From Oikopleura dioica (taxonomy: Eukaryota > Chordata > Appendicularia > Copelata > Oikopleuridae): a DNA stretch of 64,000 nucleotides. Position 1 is the first letter of the stretch. Each line of letters begins with the position of its first letter. Made by a program: the position numbers and the translations under genes. The notes under the pieces are model-generated. The model did no database searches. It was not told the origin of the DNA and saw nothing but the letters and a program-made list of their open reading frames with translations. This document shows, piece by piece, positions 49,801 to 58,623 of this stretch. Where the stretch lies: assembly GCA_907165135.1 (NCBI GenBank), contig OU015567.1, forward strand, positions 11,351,001-11,415,000. Reading direction: 5' to 3'.

Positions 49801-52711
49801 TAAACATAATTCAACAGTAGTTGAGGGCTCAGCAACTGAAAACAGCAAGAAAAGAACCCGTCCAAAGTCTTCACCAGATCGTCAATACTCAGCCGGCGCC
49901 GATCCGAATGCGACTTTAACCGAAGTTGGAGCAGCTCATCTCCCGAAACATACAAAACGAGCACACCGTGAAACGAGGCCCGTCGAACCTCTAAACATCG
50001 GCACAAACTCGGGTCAGTCATACGACTAAGCGCAAGTACTGCCCCACTCAGGTCCCCTATTCATCGACCGGGGCCTGAAAAGGTACGGAAATTATCACAG
50101 TTTACCGTCGCCGACGTATTTTGAGTTCTTCTACATGTGCAGCTACTCCTTCATGTCATCACCGCTCGGACATCACGAAAACTTCGCATCTGATTCAAGC
50201 TTTTTCCCAAAAAAGGGTTTTTTAACGCGAATCAGACTGCCTCGACGTTTCGAACCTGCCATGTTACTCATCTTACGCTTATACTCCTGCAAAAATCACA
50301 CACTTTGGCCTTAGAGGACGTTTCAGTCTCATGGGGGGGTATTGGGATCTTAGATTCGTTAGACTCCCTCGTCCCCTAAGGTCACTTGCTTATCTAGATC
50401 GAGCTTTGCTCGGTCGCCGCCGTGTATTTCTCTTCATTCGGTAATTCACGCAGTTCGTGAATTAACCTCTATTTTACTCCAGCTCGAAATACAGACGTCA
50501 AGATACTTTACTCGTTTTCTTCACTCGTCCAGATATAGAGAGCAGGCAAACTACGCTAGAAGTGGGAGATTCAGCAGAAGCTAGGATCCCTTCAAGACCT
50601 TTTACAAAATGCGTTCTAAAACAATCAGTTCTTGGAACAACCAAGGAATGGACTACCTACGCGATACTCTGAGAAGAAATGGCCAGGGTGGAAAGCAAAA
50701 CGACCCTTACAACCAAAGTCCCAAATACGTTAATCTGAAGAATGTAATTGAGGATTCACTCAAAGACCTTGCAGTGAAAAGTCCGACAGATGGGAAAAAG
50801 ATCGAAGGAACAGGGAGGATTATTGTGTTTACGCACGCGACAGAAGAAAACCTTGAGGTCCAGAGCAATCAGTGGCGGAAAGACCTGACTGCTACGATAG
50901 AGAAAATCAATGCGAGCGCTAAGGCGGTAAGATATTTTCTATTTTCAAAAAATATAAAGATGCTTTGAATAAGTCATTTTTCAGAATGGAACAGTGGAGC
51001 TTGATCGGGTGGAAATCGTAATTATCGACATCAAAAACGAAAAAGTGATCAACACGGACCTGAAAATTCTTGCGGACGAAAAGTACTTCAAGCTCGAGGT
51101 TACTCATGTAGAAGCAGGTGGTTCCGAAAGTGGCAAAGAATGGCAGCTGACAGATCGAGTTGTCGAGCTGGCGACGCAGCATCACCGACTTATGCGCACG
51201 ATGATCTCTGGAATTCCCATGAAAGAAGAACAGACCTCCGGCGGCGGTGGCTCGGTTAACTATGAAGTACCGTTTTTGCACCCGCAGCTTGGCAAGTCGA
51301 CGGAAATGGTCGATCTAAAATGGAACACTCCAAAAATCGATTCCTCCCAACTGCGCCCCTGTTGTTCGGCCGTTCGAATTTCCCCGCTTGAAGTGAATTC
51401 GAGACATTCTGATTGCCTGACAAAGTATTTGTGCAACGGCCGTCGATCCGTCCTCCTCTCCTGCAAGGAGAAGGTCACTCACATGCTTGCTTGCAACGGA
51501 GGCGATATTTACCTTCACAAGCTCTCTACTCCGTTCACTCCTCAAGAACCGCCCAGTCTCGAAAGTGCTCCTGGTGGTTTGCGATACGATTATCGAATCA
51601 ACGACATGGTGAGCCTTATCAATAAGCACACGCTTTTCCCATCCCAAACTGCTACCATGGGAGCCGCAGAAACGAATAAAACTGCGATGGAGCAATACAC
51701 GCGCGTTTTCCCACTGGTGAACTCAGAATCCGCACTTTACTCAATGAGTGGAACTCAATCTGTTGATAAGATTCTCCAAATGGTTCCCAAGTCAACACTA
51801 TCGGAAGTCGAAAAGATCGAATTGATCAATGCCGCGACTGATCTCATTGAAAAAGAAAAAAATAAGGAGCCAATTCCTTGGTCAAGTGGATCACAGGGAG
51901 GAAAGCCGCCGAAAAAAGACGAGCAGTACAAAATTCTCTGGTCTGAGATCAAAACACTTTTTGAGGCGCATATTGGTAAATTCTAGTCCTTGATTTTCAA
52001 CTTAACAGTTTTAGATAACTCTACTGCGCACAAAGAAGTATCAGATAAAATCTTCGCCACGCGCGGTCGCCCAGACGAACCCAAAGAGACCCCGATGGAA
52101 GTAGACACGACTGAAATCGAAAAAGATCCAAATTTCAACCCCGATGAAATTCCTACAAAAACGATTTTCGAGTGCTTGCTTGAGATTGACGCCAAGAAGC
52201 CAAAGCGCCCGCGGTTTTATGGACAAGTCATGGGCAGAGAGTAAGAAGTTGACATTTAGCTTGATTGATCCTCGTTTAGCAAGGTTCAGCTTTACCCGTT
52301 TCTTGGAGGCGAATCGGACAACGTTGATAACATGAGAAAAGACGGATCCGATAATATGGAGAATAAGAAGGCCCTTGACGCGATGAATCAAAAACTGGTG
52401 AAGAGTATGATGCCAAAGGGAGATCACGGACCGGTAGATCCAAGATCGAGGGCGCAGAAAAGAGGCGTCTCGGCTGATCCCGTTCAAAGGAGGGGAGATG
52501 TTGATAGTAAGCGACCGATAAATTAATTGAAAATATAATTTTTATTCGCAGATGTTCAAAGGAGGGGAGACACGCAAGATATCCAGCGACGCGGAGATAC
52601 TCCAGAAGGTTTTAAAACTCCACGTAACTTTATTTATCTGTATTTATAGGGCGTAACTTCAATCAAGATCCAAGACTCATGCACAGAAACATCCGCGAAA
52701 AATGGAAATAG
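43826..52711 (+). CDS. INTS13: INTS13 (Asunder), Integrator subunit; coding exon split by LTR element 2
   Basis: Integrator processes snRNA 3' ends; INTS13 also supports dynein and mitotic functions. The N-terminus (SRTVIAIDKSYYMGRRVQQA...SMTEYC) matches human HKTVFVVDHCPYMAESCRQH...SMEYC. Exon 2 (44061-44108, reading IVWDIFGSERKFLFK) is cut by the retrotransposon; its other half starts at 50599. Downstream: GRIIVFTHATEENLE, SGIPMKEEQ, VNSRHSDCLTKYLCNGRRSV, KKDEQYKILWSEIKTLFEAH. C-terminal tail has repeated QRRGD units and ends NIREKWK. Intron 1 (44005-44060) needs GA-AG borders to keep the conserved frame. As it stands, translation from 43826 would read 15 or so LTR codons after exon 2a and stop. 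Removing the element and one AGAC copy restores the frame. Confidence 0.9.
44109..44363 (+). repeat. 5' LTR of element 2
   Basis: 255 bp, followed by G and the primer-binding site TGGTATCAGAG (44365-44375). Confidence 0.93.
44876..50029 (+). CDS. intact fused Gag-Pol polyprotein of element 2
   Basis: 1,717 codons in one frame with the same domain order as element 1: Gag-like, protease (VDSGAESSC), RT (YIDDIV), RNase H (LYTDASLYAAGG), zinc-binding integrase with HSDRGTHF. It also keeps a C-terminal extension of about 150 residues that is rich in S, T, K and E and has no recognisable fold, TM segment or envelope character. No stop or frameshift separates Gag from Pol. Unbroken frame plus identical LTRs suggests an active or very recently active copy. 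Confidence 0.93.
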   Translation: MAANKSLLETVTEIRSINDRVNYLEEQVRNDESLKPSLEPLITESRVKLEQLSTTLLTCELDQGKDSTNATMREEAWVATTRSRHVQDLPKLDAACNTSFNTFLGRADIYHRAYVRDRPSREQPFIAAVYSHFDLNIERSLGTEFLNCQDWKSAKALLEKSFAAKSHYLLKLSEVFDVEYDHSKPFAHYTANVLQKMNEAKQATLNSYRQEKSADAGVDEIFDIFSTMMLYLNLRKEEPDVFNAILPSLSKVYDINELCRLAQSTRQNRVDSATVSQHFNRNKNKKKKNAKRASNDSKDGKDDKQPESKKINTTKNVEDFQPFDVHFYTVKKKRPGKAYFASATIITGSKSFDVSMEVDSGAESSCLSAAYVPDEFLQMLKPCPFKVTGFSPNIPAEQPMGILPCRLSFNGGPAFSLNLTIMPGSKYPSLLGRDILENAMTDSFTVDNKNRTLSFCYNEAFTQTETQVVKLDGVKRTKIKKYLTTRSAVKDSDRSRTQPPPKVPKLDAPNKNAARCPIQLAKQKLGITLPANADPGQKKVVAELCLEFDDRFGCDGQKMGEFPFEIEIPTDGTSRNISQHPIPQAFHGQVSDHISELLETKIIEEIKDQKGFNSPVLPIPKKSGEMRFCINYKNSLNKCLSDKSDPYHLPSMEDTIANIGPGNKFFATVDLRSGYWQCPVKKSDRYKTSFQWGGKSYAFCRLPFGYRCSGNIFSRVVNTILDSSPTRKKMLSYIDDIVCFGKTFSCYYNTLRNLFIALRKFNAKLKGEKCSFLQSEAHFLGRIINEDGIKPDPAQVSALRQMKPPRSQKELASLIGSLNWIRGFLETKMGEAISSGCFSSRMKPINDVRNSANETNCFKWTKEADLALKEIQRRLSETPVISFPNFDESFHLYTDASLYAAGGVLLQEYGGRVHLVSAISHTFNKAERKWNTSEKEMFSIVWCCERLEKLLKGRFFQIHTDHRSLIFLHKKKFKNSKISRWQSRLEEFDFHIVYIKGSENQFADFMSRRPGEDDKSLGYDSEFPVGREYEIDKNSPVRVFVPFWNENQFPEKITLSEVKIHKVNVKAIAAPMEIPLVSANYNNILDYQREDSALSAIITFLESGKEPLDIKSLVKDSDHRQSSLLKMEKALFLDNTTGCLMCQFKSGARAVVPEAVKSHFLFLAHDLSGHLGEPRTLERLEDVWWPSFQDDVSNYVHSCVPCLRRKGSAGTRTKPPLGTLRRGKTAGESIQIDFACMPPAGGFKYYLVVADTFSRYTWCIPTRSDTAICAAKALIYKVFLPMDFLPKHLHSDRGTHFCASVIDEMCKLNQIKHTISTAFHPQSNAFAERANRTIKNSLFCMVNSSSGRKTWADCVPHVMRALNSVKNKSTKISPREVWFGRKSTFTHSTGAEMTAETPQVFGLNVGALAKSAEAIVKTAMEAADRAMEHRLKNEPKPRPIPAGAVVYIKRENLTDAKSKKERWVGPLKAVSSNDWVVMVEDKKGQRDFIHREHVVHAAERNHDLRWIDYYEAEYVFPHLTEIVKSKVPQKSPVPTSKPMEKSGSKSHGGRKSSQVASTPMVAMEKPPRSSLSPILESRRRLDMENLGDTTATSILDSSVAPAEPSDRWYSGGTLYETAEDMSADATVISEVAAPDNSHMSVDKHNSTVVEGSATENSKKRTRPKSSPDRQYSAGADPNATLTEVGAAHLPKHTKRAHRETRPVEPLNIGTNSGQSYD
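50340..50594 (+). repeat. 3' LTR of element 2
   Basis: 255 bp, preceded by CATGGGGGGG. Its promoter would face into the remaining INTS13 sequence, where an in-frame ATG occurs at 50609. Confidence 0.93.
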
Positions 52712-52839
52712 AAGCTTTTTCTATCAGTATTATTGAGTACCGAGTTCTTCAATCAACTGCCACGTTTTTTTTTTCTCAGAAAAAAATGAACACACAACAT
52801 GTCCAGGACTCACTTTTTCAATTCTCGGTGTTTTTTAGA

Positions 52840-53706
52840 ATGGGTAAGAATGTTAAGCTTTCAACAACGGAATCGATAGTCGCTGGATCAGTGGCAGGAC
52901 TTGTATCTGGTTTTTCTTTTCAGCCACTTGAAGTTCTTCGTACTAGAGCAATAGGTAGAGAAATTTGATTTTACTCAGAGTTCTGTATTAAATTTTAGGG
53001 ACGAAAGGCGTTAATTCAATCATAATCGCTCGAAAAATAATTTCATCGGATGGCTATTCCGGTCTTTGGAGAGGAACCGTCGCAAGTCTATACCGCCAAG
53101 TCCCCGGGATCGCCTGGTTTTATGCTGTGATTGAAAAGATGTCTCCAAAAACATCCACAGATAGAGTCGCTGCTGGTTTTATAGCTCGTTCTTCTGCCAC
53201 CACAGTTTTTCTCCCCCTCGTTGTGATAAAGACCCAGATTGAATGGGGAAATGGAAAATCGATTGGCGAGGTGGCTAGGAATATCTACAAGAGCGAAGGC
53301 GTCAGGGGATTCTGGAGAGGGCTGTTTCCGACGCTTCTAAGAGATGGACCTTACTCAGCTCTTTATGTTCTGTTTTACAAATCTTTACAGGATTCATTTG
53401 GTTCGGAACGAGCGAGGTATGATCAGGAAGAAAACGAATTGATATCACCTTCTTTTTAGCGTTAATTTCCTTCTTGGTATTCTCGCTGGAGCATCAGCAG
53501 TGATTCTAACCCAGCCCGCAGACGTATTGCGCTGCCATCTCCAAATCGACCAGCGTATTGGACTGGAAAACTTCAAATCTCACATACGCGAGCGAGGCAT
53601 TCTACGAGCTCTATATCTCGACGGTATTGGTCCTAGAATAACAAGGCGTACGCTCGTTTCCGCCGTCAATTGGACCATCTTCGAAGAGCTAAAAAGAAGA
53701 CTTTGA
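52840..53706 (+). CDS. SLC25A38: SLC25A38-like mitochondrial glycine carrier
   Basis: Mitochondrial carrier family; SLC25A38 imports glycine for haem synthesis. Three carrier repeats with P-x-[DE]-x-[LIV]-[KR] type signatures: FQPLEVLRTRA, PLVVIKTQIEWG and TQPADVLRCHLQ, each followed by GLWRG- or GFWRG-like motifs. The end ITRRTLVSAVNWTIFEELKR matches human ALRRTLMAAMAWTVYEEM. Two short introns fit: after AGAGCAATAG (GTAGAG...TTTTAG) and after GAGCGAG (GTATGA...TTTTAG). Start ATG 52840 is one base after TTTTTTAG, an apparent trans-splice acceptor; the INTS13 stop is 128 bases upstream. Confidence 0.87.
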
Positions 53707-53798
53707 GAACTTATTTTCTGTATTATTCTTTGCCTATGATTTCTTCAACAATTCCTTGCAAAAAACGCCTTTCTATAAAATCTTGTTCAACTCAGATT

Positions 53799-54727
53799 AT
53801 GGATAAAATACTCCATTCAAAATCGGACAAGACAGTCGTTCAACAAGTCCGAGAGCTGCCAGATCTTACGACAAACATCTCCGAAGCCAAAGAAAATGAA
53901 ATCATGAGGAAAAGGCGTCCCCTGAAGCTAACCATCGCTAATTTATCCGCGAAAGATACGCTTTCAGTGAAAAATGAATGGTTTAAAACTGGAAAGTTTT
54001 TCAATCATCCAGTCGATACAATTGCGCCAGGACAAAAGCTAACATTTTATGTAAATGAAAGAAATCGGGTTTTGATAAATAATTATTCTAGTGCGTCAAT
54101 ACTGATGGCTTTCATTTGGCTGGTTTGAGCGGTGGAGTGGCGGTTGAAGTCAAATCGAAGGTACGGCAGTCTTTGAGGTTTTCTTGTTTGAAACATACGA
54201 AAACTTCAGAACCAGTACGTTGATTTTTATTCATGTCACATGGATGACGAGGTTTTTTTTGTTTTATTTCAAATAAGAGAAGCACGTTTAATTACCCGTT
54301 GTAAATTTAGGAGAGAAAGAATTTCTTTGATTCACCTCTATCTGAGCCAAAAGACCAGGTCAACAAGAATGTTGAATTAATCGCCTAATTTGATTTCCAC
54401 TTACGATTCTCTTGATTTATAATCTTATTGAATCAAAACTTGATTGACGGAAACTATCGTCGATAGTCTATCGATCACCTAAAACTATTTTAACTATATT
54501 TATAGAAACGGCGTGACGAGTACCTAATCTGTACCTTCTTCAACCCTCTCGTTGGCTGCATCAAGTCCTCCATGTTTCTATCAACAGAAAGCGGGGATGA
54601 TCAAATTCAAGCTCTGTGGGAACCAATGATGGAATGTGCTGTCGTCAAGGAATCTTTCTACGGCAGTTATCGAGAATCCGACAAACACATAATTTTCGTC
54701 TGGAAAGATTCAAATATCAACTGGTAG
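53799..54727 (+). CDS. actinoporin-like (cytolysin-fold) protein
   Basis: Resembles the actinoporin-like family, a beta-sandwich fold that includes sea-anemone pore-formers and vertebrate and plant relatives of unproven activity. Matching features are LTIANLSAKDTL, the EWFKTGKFFNHP...TIAPGQ segment, a SGGVAVEV strand (family: TGAVGVL) and CTFFNPLVGCIKSSMF (family: LFSVPYDYNxYSN). The aromatic membrane-binding cluster typical of lytic members is not evident, so toxicity should not be assumed. Start ATG 53799 is three bases after an AG acceptor; a longer ATG at 53736 exists. The frame changes near 54067-54090 and needs either a 23-nt GT-AG intron or a base error. A second intron of about 350 nt ends near 54505. 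Identity is moderate. Confidence 0.5.
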
Positions 54728-54913
54728 AGAAATGACAATCATCAAACGAAAAGATCAAAATTCAGCATGACACCCATTTCTGCAAAAATCATTTTAGTTT
54801 CCTCCCATTTTGTTTCACTGACCTGTTCTACGAACCATGAGTTACCTTAATTTTTCAACCTTGCAAATAGACCTAATGTGCAATTTTATTTTACGCTGAA
54901 AATGATGTTTTAG

Positions 54914-55444
54914 AAAATTCGCTTCGAATGGGTCTATCGAGTAGCCTTTGTAATTTTCTCCATTGGGGTTGAGTACATTCCATCTTCTGAATCTCTACTA
55001 GTCCGAATCATCCACGATTTCGGCGCGCATTTCGTTCAAAATGTTCTTGTTTCAATAATTATTCTTGAGCGCTTCACAATTTGGAACATTTGGGTTCCTT
55101 TCGTCGCTTCCTTGCTAGATGTTGATCATTTTATAGCTGCAAAATCCCTTTCTTTTGTTAAGGCAACTTCGCTAGAAAAACAGGCGCCTTTTCATAATCT
55201 TGCATTACCCCTTCTCATCATCTGCCTTGGTGGCATATTTTTATACAATAATCAAAAAGCTTTTTATATTAATTCTTTAGCTCTTAGCTTGTGCTTGTTT
55301 GTCCACCTTTGCCGGGATGGTCTCAGGCGCGGAGTTGCCTTTTTCTCCTTCAGAAGTCCTCCTATTCCCTTTCCAATTTATGTTTTTGTTATATCTGTTC
55401 ATCTCTTTCTCCTAGAGTTCCTTACTAAACTATTTCTAACCTAG
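54914..55444 (+). CDS. TMEM267: TMEM267-like membrane protein (first exon not found)
   Basis: Short multi-pass protein of unknown biochemical role. The match is SLLDVDHFIAAKSLSF against human SVIDVDHFFLAKSMSL, and HLCRDGLRRGVAFFSF...PIPFPIYVFVI against HHIRDGIRHGLWICPF...PLPFWLYVII. The D-x-D-H and RDG-x-R blocks are the family's most conserved parts. The frame is open from an acceptor TTTTAG at 54908-54913 to TAG 55442-55444, but has no ATG in its N-terminal part, so a 5' exon upstream in 54728-54907 is expected. Confidence 0.8.
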   Translation, partial: KIRFEWVYRVAFVIFSIGVEYIPSSESLLVRIIHDFGAHFVQNVLVSIIILERFTIWNIWVPFVASLLDVDHFIAAKSLSFVKATSLEKQAPFHNLALPLLIICLGGIFLYNNQKAFYINSLALSLCLFVHLCRDGLRRGVAFFSFRSPPIPFPIYVFVISVHLFLLEFLTKLFLT

Positions 55445-55470
55445 TTTTTGTAATCAGATTTATTTTTTAG

Positions 55471-56968
55471 ATGCGTCGAAATGGAATACAGTACAGACCG
55501 CAGCCTTGGTATTATCTCACAAAATTCTTTTGGTATAATATTGGAATAGTTCTTGAACAAATTTTCGCTAGAAGTTGCACTCCAAGGGAAGGATATTCGA
55601 CAGCTACTAGTTGAACGTAAAAATTCATGGAAAAACAGTTGAAAATCCTTCAAAAGATTACGTCCGAATTACTTCGCTCTCCTCTTTCACCTTATCCTTA
55701 CTACAAATTTCACTCCCCTCGCCTCCATAGGATTTTTTATTTGCATCATATACGAGCTGTTCGACAGGAGCGCGCACGTATCTTCAATTGCACCCGAAGC
55801 ACCTCCCGAAGATGTACTGAAGCGGGAATCGAAAACGATTTCAGTATTCACCAACAACACATGCTTGATGCCCGAAGGACTGTCAAGAGTCAATAATCTA
55901 CCTTACACTTTAGAACGGGCGACGCAAATTGGTAAGTGCCATTGATTCAATGGCATCGAAATCAACTCATATTTCTATGGAAAAATTAAGGTGACATTCT
56001 TCTAAACCCCAGTGGCAAGCGCCACGACGAAATCATAAACGAAGACATTCCCGACGACCTGGACGTAATCTGCTTGCAAGAAGTCTTCAACGAAGACGCG
56101 TGGAAGATTCTCAACGATAAACTCCGCTCAAAATATCCTTATATTCTGTTTGATGCGCACAGAGTGCGCGTTACCAATTTCAAGTTCTCAATGGTGAACT
56201 CGGGACTATACATTGCCTCCAAGTATCCTATCGTTCAGTCAAAATTCTATCCGTTCAAAAATTCATATGCCGAAGATGCCTTATCTGGAAAAGGTAAGAA
56301 CCGTTTTCGAAAAAGAAAACGGCAACTTGAATCGTGAAATTTCAGGCCTTTTATGCGCCGAGATCCGGATCGGCGAGAAAACAAGCATAATCATCGCCAA
56401 TACCCACATGCAAGCTCCAACAGCCTCTTTTGTCAAATCGAGTGCGACTCGCACCGAACAGTACAAAGAAATGGAAGACTACATGTCCGAGTTTGGCGAT
56501 ATGGCTGAGCTCGAAGTTCAAGCCGAAATCATTACTGGCGATTTCAACACTGATCCGCGCTCGCCCATCGATGATGCTTGCCTCAAAAGGTAAAATAACG
56601 CTGAAAGAATGAATTAACAAGAGTTTCTTCCCAGCCAAATCTTTGAGGACTTCCGAGATCCACTGGCTCATTGCGAGCTTGGCTCATGTCTAAAAGTCGT
56701 TGCATCCCGCCTTGAAGAAGTCCAAACGCCATCTGGGCTCAAGCAAGTCCTCTTAGATAAAGATCCAAAATTCATCTGGTCGAGTTCGAAGCTCAACAAA
56801 GACACAGGAGAAGTAGAATCACTTGACAACGGATGCACCCGATTCGACTACATCCTGATCCTTCCCCACACACCCAAGCCAATTTCTGTCACTGCTCAGT
56901 TCCACACGAAACTCGCGGGGCTCACTGATCACGTACCTATTTCCGCGGTTTTAAGTCTTCAAAGCTAA
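55471..56968 (+). CDS. neutral sphingomyelinase (SMPD3/nSMase2-like)
   Basis: Hydrolyses sphingomyelin to ceramide and phosphocholine at the inner membrane face. The N-terminus has hydrophobic segments (FALLFHLILTTNFTPLAS; IGFFICIIYELF), as in SMPD3, then CLMPEGLSRVNNL against human CLLPDSLARVNNL. The catalytic EEP domain shows ICLQEVF (metal-binding Glu), NSGLYIASKYPI, an IIANTHMQAP block, TGDFNTD and GLTDHVPISA with the Asp-His pair. The long disordered insert of human SMPD3 is missing. Start ATG 55471 follows TTATTTTTTAG directly and is 26 bases after the TMEM267 stop. The intron after GYS near 55610 is uncertain and may have GA-AG borders. Stop at 56966-56968. Confidence 0.87.
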
Positions 56969-57319
56969 CATTGCTTTTCTTCTTTTTCTTGCTATTCCTA
57001 TTTTTTCACATGCTTCTAAATAGTTCTCACAAAAATCACAAAAAACACCAAAGACAGACTATTGAGATAGGTAAATATGACTGTAGCCGATCTCAAATTT
57101 CGTTTTAACATTGCATAATTTATTGCGTGCAAATATTTCGTCTCTGACAGGAATTTTCAATTGAAGCAGAAGGTACTGTTGATGAAGGTGCAATAAATAA
57201 CTTCAAAAATAATCTGAAACAATATTTTTGAAAACATCGAAATCGTAAAAATAAGGCATCAAATGAGGATAAGGCGAGCGGTTACTGAGAAGTACGGAAG
57301 AGAAAAATCAATCGTTGCA
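56969..57319. other. convergent intergenic region
   Basis: About 350 bases between converging genes. AATAAA occurs near 57193. Nothing else recognised. Confidence 0.5.
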
Positions 57320-58274
57320 TCACTGAGTCTGAGCAAATGTGCCGGAGCCGACTCCATACCCAAACCCTTTAGGGCCGAAATTCTTGCCATAGCAGCTTTT
57401 GCAGTAGATTTCCTTTTCCCGCTCGGTGATAGTTGTTGAATCCAAACGCTTATTGCACAAAGCACATTTTACGCATTGCTAAAGATAAAACAGTTACTGC
57501 TTTGGCTCAATATTAGTTTTATTACCTTGTGCCAGTTGATTCCATTTGCAACCATTTTCTCGGCAAAGTAAACTCTGTCATTGCATCGCGGGCATCGGTC
57601 GTTTCCTGCCTTGTAATTCTCCGGATATTTAGTCTTTCCTGCTGGGGCAGCTGCGGCCGGAGCGGCGCCTAAGAAAAGTATTAAATCGTCACATTGGCAT
57701 TTTAAAAACGCGTTGATTTGTAAGGTGTCTCTGGAACGTACCGGTTCCGACGGGTGTAGCAGCCGGCGCAGCTTGCGGTTTGTGAACAAAGTTCTGAGGC
57801 TGGGCTTGTTCAGAAGACATTACTCCGGCTCCGCCATTGCCAAATCCGTAGCCACTAAGAACAAAAAATTATCGAATGGATCCTGTTGGAGGGTCTTACC
57901 TTGGACCGAAGTTTTTCCCGTAGCATGACTTGCAGAACGGCTTTTCATCGCGAATACAAACGAAAGAATCTAAAGACTGCAGCACAGGTTATTTGAAATT
58001 CAAGGGCAACGGCAAAATGTAAATATAATTGATAAATACAGTCTTCATATAAGAAAATATGGATGTGTCGAATTAATATATTTTCAATCACGCTTGTGTT
58101 CACCTTCTTGCACGCGATGCATCTGAAGCAAGCTTTGTGGAAAGTCCCAGCTTCAGAGATTTTCTCTTCTGCCTAATAACAAGTTACTAACAGTACTTTC
58201 AGTAATTATCTGACCTTATAAACAGTCTTTGTGCAGGCAACGCACTTGGGACCTCCTCCGAGAACAAGTGGCAT
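57320..58274 (-). CDS. cysteine- and glycine-rich (CRP-type) two-LIM protein
   Basis: CRP proteins link alpha-actinin and zyxin to the actin cytoskeleton and are muscle-associated. LIM1 starts [19 protein letters not shown] and is followed by [22 protein letters not shown]2 starts [20 protein letters not shown], continues [17 protein letters not shown] and ends [19 protein letters not shown]. The glycine-rich KNFGPxG tail after each LIM is diagnostic. Linker is alanine- and proline-rich ([11 protein letters not shown]). Start ATG 58274 lies one base after TTTTTAG. Several introns, each short. Confidence 0.87.
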
Positions 58275-58623
58275 TCTAAAAAGTAGGAAAATGTGTGAGT
58301 CTCTTTATGAAATTATGAGTCTCTCCCAAGAAGAGAAGTGAAATGCGGCGCCCTTTTTGTTTTACGTTTGAAGAAAATAGTGCTGCGCCACGTTAAATCG
58401 AGGGAGACCACACTCAAGCACACGTACGCTATGATGATGTCATGACTGTATCCGCTACTGACTGTAGTCCCTCGCGTAACTAAATACAAGGTACTTCCTC
58501 AAGATATTATTTGTTATATGATATATTATTTGATATAACTTATATCTCAAGTTATCACACGACTAGTTGCATATATAGACTCATGTTGATAGAACGAAGA
58601 AGTGAAGTGGTGAAGTTGAACTT
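58275..58623. other. intergenic stretch
   Basis: About 350 bases between the supervillin-like stop and the LIM gene start, on the same strand. AT-rich with a repeated ATATTATTTGATATA-like patch at 58510-58550. No gene. Confidence 0.5.

Larger units (their letters stand above)
44109..50594 (+). mobile_element. LTR retrotransposon 2 (Ty3/gypsy type), full length, in an INTS13 exon
   Basis: 6,486 bp, LTRs 44109-44363 and 50340-50594 (255 bp each, identical by eye), 4-bp duplication AGAC (44105-44108, 50595-50598), TGGTATCAGAG primer site and a G-rich tract before the 3' LTR. It is nearly identical to element 1, is in the same orientation as INTS13, and has an unbroken polyprotein frame. Confidence 0.95.
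43826..56968 (+). other. one or two probable operons: INTS13, SLC25A38, actinoporin-like; TMEM267, SMPD3-like
   Basis: Stop-to-ATG gaps are 128, 92 and 26 bases (the last between TMEM267 and the sphingomyelinase), each with an AG acceptor 0-3 bases before the ATG. The gap between the actinoporin-like gene and TMEM267 is larger and leaves open whether this is one unit or two. Confidence 0.45.
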
